Notes under the pieces: generated by a model
What the model saw: the letters and a program-made list of their open reading frames with translations, nothing else
Told to the model about the DNA's origin: nothing
The model's database searches: none
Shown here: in pieces, positions 20,873 through 30,898 of the stretch
Layout of the letters: every line of letters starts with the position of its first letter
How positions within the stretch are numbered: position 1 is the first letter of the stretch
Assembly: GCA_001179505.1 (NCBI GenBank)
Contig: CDMY01000394.1
Coordinates: 8,504-69,278, forward strand
Length of the DNA: 60,775 bases
Direction of reading: 5' to 3'
Source: Vitrella brassicaformis
Lineage: Eukaryota; Sar; Vitrellaceae
Program-made: the position numbers and the translations under genes

Positions 20873-23216
20873 ATGCTGCAAGACCAGTTCGGCTATACGC
20901 TGGACACGTCGAACGAAGCAGCAGCAAGTGCCTATCGCAATTACATCGACTGCGTCCTCACCTACGGCACAGAGTGGCATGCGGGCGAGGAGGCTCACTC
21001 GAAAGATCCCGGCAGCTGGTTCGCCCGCATCGCAGAGGCCGACGGCACCATCTGCTCGTATGACATACCTGCGGCGGCATCTCTCATTGCAGCCATGACC
21101 AGGGACAGCCAGGGAGTGTCGGACATTGATCCGCGGGCGCAGCTGTATATGAAGGCGATGGATGCGTGGATCTGCCAGGGCGACCCCGACAAGGCCGCAC
21201 AGACGTACCAGGTGAGATGAGACCGTTCAAAGATGATCTGTCTGTTTTGTACGTGTTTCCATTTTGTGTGTCAGGAAGTGCTCCGACACTACCCAAAGGA
21301 CCTGTTCGCTCTCAAGCGGTCTCAGCTGCTCTATTTCGCCGCAGGCAGTGTGCCCGAGATGCTCTCCGTCTGCCAGCTTGACCAGGTGGCGAGCAGCCAT
21401 GAGTCGAGCCCCTACTACCACGCCATGCTCAGCTTCGGCCTCGAGCAGAACGGGCAAGCAGATGCCGCACACGAGGCCGCAAAGAGGGGTGTGGTGCTGA
21501 AGCAGGATGACGCATGGGCGCACCACGGCCTGGCGCACGCCGACTACAACGCGGGCAGGCTGGCGGAGGGCGCGCGCACTTTGCTCTCGTATGCGCATTA
21601 CTGGGACGATCGGCCGCTGTGCTCGTTCCTGTACACCCACAACTGGTGGCACGTGGCGCTGTTCCATCTCGACATGAACCGGTATGGGGACGCGTGGCGG
21701 CTGTACAAGGAGCGGGTGTGGGAGGGGCGCGGCAAGTGCGACCCCACCAACATACAGGACCAGATGGGAGCGCTGGGACTGCTCGTCAAACTCTACATTC
21801 GGCTGGTGAGGGAGGGGGAGGGGTGCAACATTACCGTGGTTGGAATTTGTGCGTTGTGCTGTCAGGTGTTCATCGAGCATTACAGACAGGAATGGCTCGG
21901 TGGCGGTGCTCGGAGTGTGTCTGAGCCTTCGGTGGAGGACATCAAAGCCGCCATGAAGGTACCTACCGTACCTACACGACGCAACGCCCATATGTCTTGA
22001 GACTGCTATCTATCTGGATCGGCCGACTTGTCTATCCGGGCGGGCATGCAGGTTGTGTTGGGTCGCGCGTCGGCGACCAATCTCCAGTCGCACTACGAGC
22101 CGCTCTTCGACGTCCTTTCTGTGGCCGCATTCACCATCACTGGTCAGTGAGTCAGAACGGCAGAGCACACAGGCACTCATTATGAGATCAGATCCACGCA
22201 CGATGTCTGTGTGCCTCTCTCTGTTAACTAACGTAGGTAACGATGAGACTGCAACCAAGATGATCTCTGAGGTTGAGTCGATTGCCAAGGGCATGCCAGC
22301 CAAGAGGAAGACAGCCGGTCGGCCAGAAAGACAGCATATATATGTTGATCCATGAGAGAGAGGATGTGCTGTGTGTTTCTGTGTAGGTGATGCATGGCTG
22401 GGGGCAATGAGGGGCAGCCGCGCGTGGGCGCAACAAGACTTCATTGCAACGGTGAGTGCGCCCAGCAGCCATTCGTCCATCCATCCATCTGTGCATGATG
22501 CACGACTGGAAGGGGTGTGTGTGTGTGTGTGCAGGTGAGTGAGCTGGCTGCCGTCCTTGATGACCTCAAGTACCTGTTCGCATCATACGAGCAATGTGGT
22601 AGGCACGCCACACAGTCAGTCGCACAGACAGGCAGACCAATAGATAGCCCTTGCTTGATGTGCATCCAACGGTGGGTGTCTGCTGGCTGCATGCTGTCTA
22701 TCCGTCGGTCGGTCGGGCAGATGTTATAAGGGAGATGTTTCTGCACGCCGGTGTGCTGGCGCTGGCCGAGGGGGCATCGCCGCCCTCACCCGACATGGCG
22801 AAAGTGTCCTCACTCATCGACAGCCGAATGAACGAGCCGCGTGCAGCACACGTGCCGGTGGGTGCGGTATATGCGTCAAATCCACCACCACACCCACCCA
22901 CAACCTCCCACAACCCCCTCCCCAATGATTGATTGTGTGTGTGTGTGTGTGTGTTGCAGTGCTACGCGATACTGAAAGCGCTGTATCTTCACGCAGCCAA
23001 GGGGTGAGAACGAACAAGATAATCCACCCCGACAGACAGAGACGCAGACGAGTCGCCTGCACACACATCACATACATGTGTGTATGTTTGTGTCTGTTCT
23101 GTCACGGATTGATGCTGTGCTGCAGAGATGGAGACGGAGCCACGGCAAAGGCCGAGCTGGTCAGGCAGGCTGGTCAAGTGGAGACCAAATACGCCAGCGA
23201 ACAGATCGACGTATGA
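20873..23216 (+). CDS. TTC38: TTC38-like tetratricopeptide repeat protein
   Basis: ATG 20873 starts MLQDQFGYTLDTSNEAAASA. Exon 1 covers a TPR-like start (SAYRNYIDCVLTYGTEWHAG) and ends AAQTYQ near 21210. The next exon holds EVLRHYPKDLFALKRSQLLY, DDAWAHHGLAHADYNAGRLA, FLYTHNWWHVALFHLDMNRY and NIQDQMGALGLLVKLYIRLV. The WAHHGLAH and HNWWHVALFHLD boxes and their spacing are diagnostic of the TTC38 family. Further exons: FIEHYRQEWLGGG, ASATNLQSHYEPLFDVLSVA, DETATKMISEVESIAKGMPA, AWLGAMRGSRAWAQQDFIAT, SELAAVLDDLKYLFASYEQC, EMFLHAGVLALAEG, and the end CYAILKALYLHAAKG to TKYASEQIDV. The total of roughly 520-560 residues fits the family. Its biochemical role is poorly known; it is a soluble protein without signal peptide. 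Introns near 22450-22535 and 22858-22959 have long TG tracts before the acceptor. Confidence 0.88.
22878..22955 (+). repeat. Paired CA-rich and (TG)n arms inside one TTC38 intron
   Basis: The intron 22858-22959 has a CCACCACCACACCCACCCAC stretch on its 5' side (about 22881-22900) and a 22-bp (TG)n tract on its 3' side (about 22934-22955), followed by TTGCAG. The two arms are largely complementary. Confidence 0.7.
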
Positions 23217-24514
23217 GAGATACGGTGCACATGCGTGCACAGATGGACACTTCCATGCTGCAGCCAGGCAGGCAGCCATCGTGTCTGTCGCGTCCCATCA
23301 GTGCCTCTTTTGCCTAGCTTCCTGCCTGCCTGCCTGCCTGCCTGCCCGTACCTATGTTTTTATATATCGGCCCTTTTGGTCAAGAGGGGTGGGTGTTTCT
23401 CTGTCGCCGTCCTTTGGCAGTGGGTCGGTCCTTCAGTGTCGTGTGTGCTGTTGTTTGGCAATCGCACGAGAGAGAGGGATGAGGTGATTTTGAATGCCCT
23501 TGAGTACGCGCACCACATGCAGGCATCGTTAGGCAACCGCCCAAAACGGAACACCGGTCCACGACGCTGCACAACAACATGGTTGACCATGGCATGAGTG
23601 GTCATTTCTCCATCACATTCGCCGCGTAGGTACATGGCTGTCTGTCTGTCTGTCTGTCATGACCCCGTCCACCCATCTTAATGCATCTCCTCGACACGCA
23701 CAAGCATTGCAAACAAAACGAATCACGTGGGAGACATGTAGCCGGCCAGGAAGATCTAAGATGTAGGGTTGGGCACACGAGCGAGCCTATCGACACCCTG
23801 ACTGCACAACCACCGCCCCTCAATGCTGGCCGTGCCCTCGCTGGCAAATGGGCGGTGCACCCACCCCACCCGCACACGCATATATCCCCCGAGTGAGTGA
23901 GGCAAGAAAGAGTGACCGCACAGTCTGTCTATCAGACACGTTGCCGCCACCTTTTCCCTCTCACTCAGCGAGACACAGACGGAGTGCAGGCGAGATCGAT
24001 GCGGCACACCATTCATTCGCCAATCAGTACATGTTGTAGGTTCCTGCCAGCAGAGAGGGGCCGTGTATCCACACACACACACAACGGATGGACACCTCCG
24101 TCCATCCAGCACACATGACATGCACACACGCGGATCAATGAACAGTACTCGCTTCGCTTGCGGGAGCTTTCCCCGTTCATTGCTCAACGCGCACAGGCAT
24201 GGCATGCACTCCATTGGATTGCATCTCGTTTAACGCATCATCAGTCACTAGGCTAGACAAGACAGCACCGCACCCATCCAGGCAGCCATGAGAAAAAGCA
24301 TGCAGCCGGAGAGAGAGAGAGCTCAGACATGACGCAGGGAGGCAGGCAGGCAGGCAGACAGAGAGAGAGGTCATGCACAGGGCTCACTCAGTGGCTCGCC
24401 CGTTATGTGCATTCGCCAGACAGGGATGATCGCAGTTGTTATAACACTTCATACAGACAGACAAGAGAGGGATTAGACCATCAACACCCACCCACCCACA
24501 CCCACACCTGTTCA

Positions 24515-24539
24515 CCCATCCATCCATCCATCCATCCAC
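24515..24539. repeat. (CCAT)n tetranucleotide repeat
   Basis: About six perfect CCAT units. The same unit or its complement recurs throughout the window in introns and between genes (for example 31366-31380, 34102-34130, 41303-41322, 42868-42884, 55791-55810). Confidence 0.9.
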
Positions 24540-25252
24540 ACAACACATACATACACACATACATACATGCAGTGGCGGCTGGCGGAGAACAAACAGTGCA
24601 CACACATGACACACACCACACACAGATGACATGAATGACATCACACGCACACCACACCCATCCCATATGCCCATCAATCCGGCCATTGTCGTTTGCGCAC
24701 TAAACTAGCTTGCCAGGCTAGCTTTACAAGTCAGTCAGTCAGTGAGAGTGAGTGAGTGAGATCAACCTCAGCTATAGATACAAGGCAGGCGGGCAGCCTG
24801 AACCGACAGGCAAGCCGGACAGCCACGCCACGCCACGCCACGCCACGCCACAACACAACACACCGCACCAAACAGCGGCAGACAGACAGGTCGGGGGGAA
24901 CGGGAGAGAGAGAGAGAGTATGCACCAATCTGACCAACCAACCAAGACGCCCATGGGGTGCCCTACGCACTTGAGCTAATTGCCAGGCAGGAGTGAGTAT
25001 GTATGTTGTGTAAGTATGTACGCATGTGATTGTATGTATGTGTGTATGTGTGAATGTATGTGTGCCTCCCTGCCTGCCTGCCTTCAGCAAATACCTCACT
25101 CACCACGGTATGTATGCCATAGTGCCGGTCGGTGTGTATGAAGACACGGTAGGTAGCAGCTCCGCCCGCCTTACACACGCATCGCACGCAGCGCAGCACA
25201 CTCACGTCATTGTGTCGCACATCAGCTGGGTGGGCTGGGGGGGAGGGAGGGA

Positions 25253-25552
25253 NNNNNNNNNNNNNNNNNNNNNNNNNNNNNNNNNNNNNNNNNNNNNNNN
25301 NNNNNNNNNNNNNNNNNNNNNNNNNNNNNNNNNNNNNNNNNNNNNNNNNNNNNNNNNNNNNNNNNNNNNNNNNNNNNNNNNNNNNNNNNNNNNNNNNNNN
25401 NNNNNNNNNNNNNNNNNNNNNNNNNNNNNNNNNNNNNNNNNNNNNNNNNNNNNNNNNNNNNNNNNNNNNNNNNNNNNNNNNNNNNNNNNNNNNNNNNNNN
25501 NNNNNNNNNNNNNNNNNNNNNNNNNNNNNNNNNNNNNNNNNNNNNNNNNNNN
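25253..25552. other. Assembly gap of 300 N
   Basis: Exactly 300 unknown bases. The left flank ends GGGGGGGAGGGAGGGA and the right flank begins GGGAGGGAGGGGGGGA, so the missing sequence very probably includes a (GGGA)n tract that defeated assembly. The length 300 may be nominal. Translated frames that cross it are artefacts. Confidence 0.98.
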
Positions 25553-25976
25553 GGGAGGGAGGGGGGGAGCATCAGTCAACGGGACAGACAGCACAGATAT
25601 AGACCTAGAGAACGAACATCGCTCTCTTTGCTCGCGATCTGTCTCTGTGCGTGTGGTTTGGCCTTCTTGAACCGTCTTTGCTGCGACAGCGATACACGGC
25701 CGATGCAAGAAAGCCGGAGACACCACACACACCAGCGCAAGCGACAGACTCACTGCACGGGAAAAGAGACTTCTCATTAGGTCAACTTGTCCTCTCTGCC
25801 ATGCCAAGCCGTCTCGGGGCCTGCCTTCACCCGTCTTGATGAAGGCAGGCCAGGAAACGGCTGGGCACGATAGAGCAAACAAGGACGCATTTGCGGCCGT
25901 GGCCCGCAAAATGGACAGACGCACACGGTGGTCGTGTCTGTACGTGACTACGTATGAGTGCGATATATGTGTGTGT

Positions 25977-26002
25977 CAGGCAGGCAGGCAGGCAGGCAGG
26001 CC
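25977..26002. repeat. (AGGC)n tetranucleotide repeat
   Basis: Six AGGC units in the gene-poor region; the unit also occurs near 24340-24356 and 60384-60404. Confidence 0.9.
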
Positions 26003-26673
26003 GGCAAGGAGAGAGAAGGAGAGAGGGAGACAATGTGTGCAAAAAGATGCAGCTGAGCTGCCGGGCAGACGACAGACGGACGGACAGGGAATGAAAGTCA
26101 CTCGCTCTGCGGGACACACAGGTCGGTGGGCGGGTGCGGTGCATGCCTTGCGCCAATCTCGCATTGCATCAGCAAGCAAGGCGGCTCGCAAGGATGCACA
26201 CCAGCACACCACACCATCGCACCCACCGTGCAGGCGTGTCTGTCTGAGTGGGGTATCTATCAACAGGGTGCTATACTACACGGTCAACACAACACACGAG
26301 ATGAAGGAGGACAGGACAGAGACACGACTTGAGAAGGCTGGCTTGGCTGCTTCTTATCTCGTGGACACAAGAAGCCAGTGTTTAATTCCTAGGCCCAGTC
26401 CCCCATCCCCCACCCCCACCAGCGTCAAGACAAGACAATACAATCATCCCCTCCCCCCCACTGAGCACTAGCAGGTCACATCACATACACACCAGCATGA
26501 CATGCACACAAGCCAGCCGCCACGCACCACCACCACACCACAACCCAACAATGCAGGCCACGTCATTCAGTCACACAACGCACACGGCAACACAAGCAAG
26601 AGTTAGGGGAATGTTGGTCGGGGTAAAAATGACAGCGTCTCTGTCGCCATGTCGAGTTAGTCACCATGCGAAT

Positions 26674-28740
26674 CTACTGGGTGCCGCCGCCGCTGCTGCC
26701 AGTGCTGGAGGGGGTGCTGGGCATGTAGGTGTACCACCTGGCACGCTCCTCGGCCGACACGACCCGCATACCGCCCACCCAGCCACCGCTGATGCCGTTG
26801 CGAGTCGGCTCGTCCGCACCTGGACGCAGCTCAATCGTATACCTGACCATCACACCCACACCACATTTGCCACAGCCACACGTGTGTATGTGCCTTCGTG
26901 TGTACCATCTGGAGTTGGCAGGGAAGTGCTTGAAAGCGACGGTGACGACAGTGGTGGTGTTGGTCTTGACGGAGAGGACCTCGCCGAACCACCAGCCGAA
27001 GGGGCTGTCGCGACGCATCTTCCACTGGATCTCAACAGGGGTGCCCTTCTGCACGCACACACACATCAACATGGCCAACACACCACACCACATGCAGTCA
27101 GTGACCACCACTAGTCCATAGTGTCAAGGGCAGTGTGTTGACCTTGAGGTTGCGGAGCGTGTCTGCGATGCCTGGTGGCCTGAAGTAATCGTGCGGGGTT
27201 GGCCGGTGCCGCCGCACCTCGGGAGAAACCAACCGCTGAAAACAGATAGATCGACACATACACCACCAACACGCACATACATAAGATACATCCTCCGTGT
27301 GTGTGGATGGGTGGCACGAACCAGTCGTGACTCGTCGACGAACTCTGCGACGTTGTCGACCGACACGTACGACACTCTGTACTTGCGGCAGGGGGCCGAC
27401 CACCGCACGCTGGCCGGCATGCATGACATGGCAAAACCAGGCTTCCGCTCACTGCAGTGCACCACATCAACACATCAACACATTCATAGACAGAGAGAAG
27501 CGGATGGATGGATGGATGTACTCCTGTGTCGGAGGTAGGTAGGCTCTTCTCTTCTCTCGTGCTTCACTCACTCACCGTTCAAAGACCTCGACGTCAAATG
27601 AGATATTGCCCTTGACCATCTCGCGAGTGCGGCGCTTCCACGTCGGGCAAGCGCACGACCTGCACCGCACCAGCCACCGAACAACACAACACACCACACC
27701 ACACCACACACTGCACTCACGCCCACAGTCTGTCTCTTGTTCCTCCCTTATTCCCTGCTTACACGTGCCCTTCTGCCCGCCCCTGCTCCGCTGACACGGC
27801 CGCTGGCTGGTGTGCCCTCTCCCTCTCCCTCTCCCGTGTGAGCAGCAGTGGATCGTTGGCCATCTTGTCCTCCACCTCACCATCCACACCCTCGCTGCTG
27901 TGCCTGACCTTCGTCGCGGCACACTGCTTGAGGGCAGGTGACGGTGACCCGCTGATGGGGGAGATGGCGTGTGAGGGATCCGTCGGCTGCTGGGTGGCGG
28001 GGGTGGGCGAGGGGTTGGGGCTGGTGGTGGATGGGGAGGAGGTGTCGGTGACGAGGCCCTGCTCGAAGGCCGAGTAAGCCAGCGGCCACATCCGCTGGAA
28101 ACTCTGCGTGAGGACGAAAACGCCCACAATAAATAAAGAGACTCTCGCGTGTGGGCGGGCCCACCGACCCACCCAGTACCCAATGTGTTGTCGCACCTGT
28201 TGCCAGTAGAAGTCCTGGCTGTTGATTTCGTTCCACAGGGTGCGACAGGTGAGCGAGAGGGCGTTGAAGGGAATGCCCTTCTCGCCCGCCACACCCCCCA
28301 TCCACTCGCTTATGTCGCGCACAATCGGCAGACTGCGCTGCACCGCCCACACCAGGACGCAGGGCGGCTCCCGGCCATACGAGTTCGCACACCCGCCGTA
28401 ACGCTCCAGCAACGAAGGCAGAGATGCGTGGCTCTGATGCAGGCAGGATGAACACAGAAAGAACACGAGACAGTCATGATCGTCTTTGTGTGTGTGTTGA
28501 GGCGCTCACTCACGCACTCACCCCTTCTATAGCACAGTCGACGGGCGTGTATCCTCGCTGGTTGCGCCTGTTGACGTAGGCGAGATCATGGCCCTGACGG
28601 CTGAGCAACGCCGCGGCCGCCTCAGTGCGGCCATACGACGCCGCAATGTGCAGAGGTCCGTTGCCCTCGCTGTCAGTCGCATGAATCTCGGTATTGGTGT
28701 CAATCTGATTGACGCCCAAGCACACCACACACACACACAC

Positions 28741-28779
<39 letters not shown>

Positions 28780-29305
28780 ATGAAGGCACGTGCAGGTATC
28801 CAGCCCACGCACTGTCTGTGTTTGCTGACCAGGCAGGTGTAGAGGAGGTGGTTGCCCTCCCTGAGTGCGTCGTGCAGCGTGAGCTGATGCTCGGGGCCTT
28901 CGCTGAACCTGAGCGACAGGCGGCTGAAGGTGGCGCAGAGGGCCTGCTCCAGGCTGACCCGCTCGCCGCCCTCCTCACTGCTGCTCGTGCCGCTATCCCT
29001 GGTGGTGGTCGACTGGTCGCCGAATACCACTGTCACGCCCTCGCTGCCCTCCAGGACACTCTCGACGGAGTGGCTGGGAAAGAAGAGCACACTCAGCAGC
29101 TGCGCCAACACCTCTTTGGCTGCAAAAGACACACAGCACAAACGCACACAACACCGACACAAAGATATGTGGCAGATCCGCGATAGAGACCCCCGTGTTT
29201 GTGCTTGCCAGTGGTGGGCGAGTGCCTGGGCAGTGCGCCTGACAGGTGCAGGCTACGGCCACTGCTGAGGCCCGGCTCGGCTGAGCTGTGGCAAGCCAGA
29301 GCCAT
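26674..29305 (-). CDS. Ankyrin-repeat protein with F-box-like segment and two putative Tudor/Agenet-like segments
   Basis: ATG 29305 starts MALACHSSAEPGLSSGRSLH. Exon 2 (about 29120-28826) reads VLAQLLSVLFFPSHSVESVL and GPEHQLTLHDALREGNHLLY. The next exon, after a (CT)n/(TG)n intron, has clear ankyrin units: IHATDSEGNGPLHIAASYGR and NQRGYTPVDCAIEG. Then come SLPSLLERYGGCANSYG and an F-box-like end NALSLTCRTLWNEINSQDFY WQQV. A low-complexity Ser/Pro/Thr exon follows (28110-27780). The C-terminal exons form two beta-rich segments: KYRVSYVSVDNVAEFVDESR with YFRPPG, and PVEIQWKMRRDSPFGWWFGE then VLSV, FKHFPANSRW and YTIELRPGADEP, with stop at 26674. F-box-like plus ankyrin suggests an SCF substrate adaptor. 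The C-terminal WWFGEVLSV-type strand pattern resembles Tudor/Agenet modules, but that is inference. Several introns have CA after the donor and TG before the acceptor. Confidence 0.65.
28744..28774. repeat. (AG)n tract in an ankyrin-gene intron
   Basis: About 15 AG units next to an AC run (28725-28740). In transcript orientation it is a (CT)n tract then (GT)n, just before the acceptor of the NQIDTNTEIHATDSEG exon, an unusually long pyrimidine tract. Confidence 0.85.
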
Positions 29306-29355
29306 CCTCGGCTGCGGCAGAGTACAGATCAGCCCTCTGTCTTCAAGATCCGGTA

Positions 29356-29403
29356 TGCAATTGGACGAGTAAACACGCACAACACACAGAAAGGTGCAAT
29401 TGG
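29356..29403. promoter_or_regulatory. Paired TGCAATTGG (CCAAT-type) elements in a 134-bp divergent promoter
   Basis: TGCAATTGG occurs at 29356-29364 and again at 29395-29403, 39 bp apart, between the minus-strand start 29305 and the plus-strand start 29440. Read on the minus strand each contains CCAAT. The regulatory role is inferred only from position and duplication. Confidence 0.4.
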
Positions 29404-29439
29404 GGAAAGCTGCGCCACGCAGTCTAAGCTCGCAAGAGG

Positions 29440-30898
29440 ATGCCGTTCGTTTCACCCTTTTCCCCGACTACTGGAATGGACGCCATCACTGCAGCGGTGA
29501 TGAAGCCCCCGAACCCTTTGATGAAGCCATACGATGGAGTGGGCACTGCAACAACTCCCTTGTTAATTTGCACTGACGTGACTGTCGTCGATGTGTGTCT
29601 GTCTGTCTGTTTTTTGCCTGCAGGTGCAGAATGACAGGTTCTGGCGCTACCTCTGCCGGCGCGAGAGGGCCACCCTCCGCATCCCATCGTCGCGCCTCTC
29701 GCCACCACCCCCACCAGACAATACTACTGGACCGTCGCTCTCCCATTCCAATAGCCTCGCTGACCTGCGCCACGGGCCGTCGCAGCCTGCTGTCCCGGTC
29801 AAGCGGCTGGAACTCGAGACCCACATGCAGCAGTGGAACGGGCACTTCTTCGCCGGGCCCCTCCATCGGCCCGGCCTGGCAAGAAGCCAATTATCATGAA
29901 GGCTGAAGGGAGTTGTCGGCTGAGACACGACAGAGAAAGCAAGGAGGCGTCTGCCCGTCGTCGGGAAGACGATGACGCGTCGTCGGTGCTGTCGAGCATC
30001 AGTCTGTCGTTTGATTCAAAGTCGGTCTACACGGGGAAGACGGGCAGGTCGTCCACGGCCGACAAGAAAACAGACAAGAGCCATCGCAGCAACAACAACA
30101 ACAGAGCACCAGACAAGCAGAAGGAGAAGGAGTTCACGAGACTCTCAGAGCGGAAACAGCAGCCCCCCAGACCATACCGGCCGATGGATCACCACAATGT
30201 GCTGTCGTGCCTCCCTCCCGTCCTCCTTGATCGCAATCACCGCCACCAGGGGGCCAACCTGAGCTATTCGACGCTCCTGGCTCTCATCTCTGAGCCCAAA
30301 AATGCTGACGAGGCGCGGCGGCAGGCCTTTCTGAAAAGCATTCTGCGGATGCAGGTCAGCCGTGAGATGACTGACGGAGGGGGTGGGGGGGTGAGGTAAC
30401 TGTGGTGAGTGGTTGGGGGGACTGTGGTCAAGGACGTATACTGAATTACAGAGGTACACAGACGCACAGTCTTCACGCACACAAATTGGCCACACAACAC
30501 GTACACACACACACGAGACGCGCCACACGCTCACACACACCTACAGTCTGGCTACAGATAAAGGCGTTCGGCTACCTGTACCTATCCTTCCCAAGAAGCG
30601 CGAGCATCAGCACGCAATTGCTACCTCAGACACTGCCCCCTCACACACACACACATTGCATTGCAAGGGGCTTTCCTTCACACCACCACATCAACCCGAC
30701 GTCACGTCACTTGTTGCTATTTGCGGCCCCCTGCGTGAAGGCGTTCCACAGTGTCTGGAAGTCGAGGATATCGGTGAGCGCTGTGTGCGGCGGGGCGTCC
30801 AGCAGTTTGAGTGCTGGCGACGCCCACTTGTCGGGGAGCAGCGTCGTCACGAAGTGACGCAGCAGCCTCTTCCTGCATTCCATTCACCACACGCATAG
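29440..30898 (+). CDS. Unknown basic/disordered protein; frame and 3' end unresolved
   Basis: ATG 29440 gives MPFVSPFSPTTGMDAITAAV then MKPPNPLMKPYDG. A donor at about 29539 (GGA|GTGGGC) or later joins, through a CTGT-rich intron, to VQNDRFWRYLCRRERATLRI in frame. That exon runs through KRLELETHMQQWNGHFFAGP and then meets a stop at about 29897. The downstream coding frame is shifted, starting around PGKKPIIMKAEGSCRLRHDR and continuing for about 150 residues (Ser/Lys/Arg-rich, then MDHHNVLSCLPPVLLDRNHR, NLSYSTLLALISEPKNADEA and LKSILRMQ). An 86-nt or 51-nt intron, or a sequencing error near 29880, could explain the shift. The last exon (GVRLPVPILPKKREHQH, from about 30556) runs to a stop at 30898 and would overlap, antisense, the last exon of the peptidase gene. 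No family is recognised. Confidence 0.45.

Larger units (their letters stand above)
23217..26673. other. Gene-poor 3.4-kb stretch rich in simple repeats; contains assembly gap
   Basis: No frame in this stretch has recognisable content. It holds many short-unit repeats: CCTG near 23320-23345, CTGT near 23637-23660, CCAT at 24515-24539, ACAT near 24543-24568, GTCA/GTGA near 24730-24758, CCACG near 24824-24849, GTAT/TGTG near 25003-25065, AGGC at 25977-26002, and an assembly gap. Open frames here are translations of those repeats. It lies between the TTC38 3' end and the 3' end of the ankyrin gene, so a convergent intergenic region is the simplest reading. Confidence 0.6.

Noticed and set aside
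25026-25924. Long frames crossing the N gap
   Set aside because: They exist only because the 300 unknown bases contain no stop; the flanking residues are repeat translations.
24323-26002. Tandem arrays considered as a CRISPR array or satellite
   Set aside because: Units are 4 bp perfect microsatellites without spacers, in an intron-bearing eukaryotic genome.
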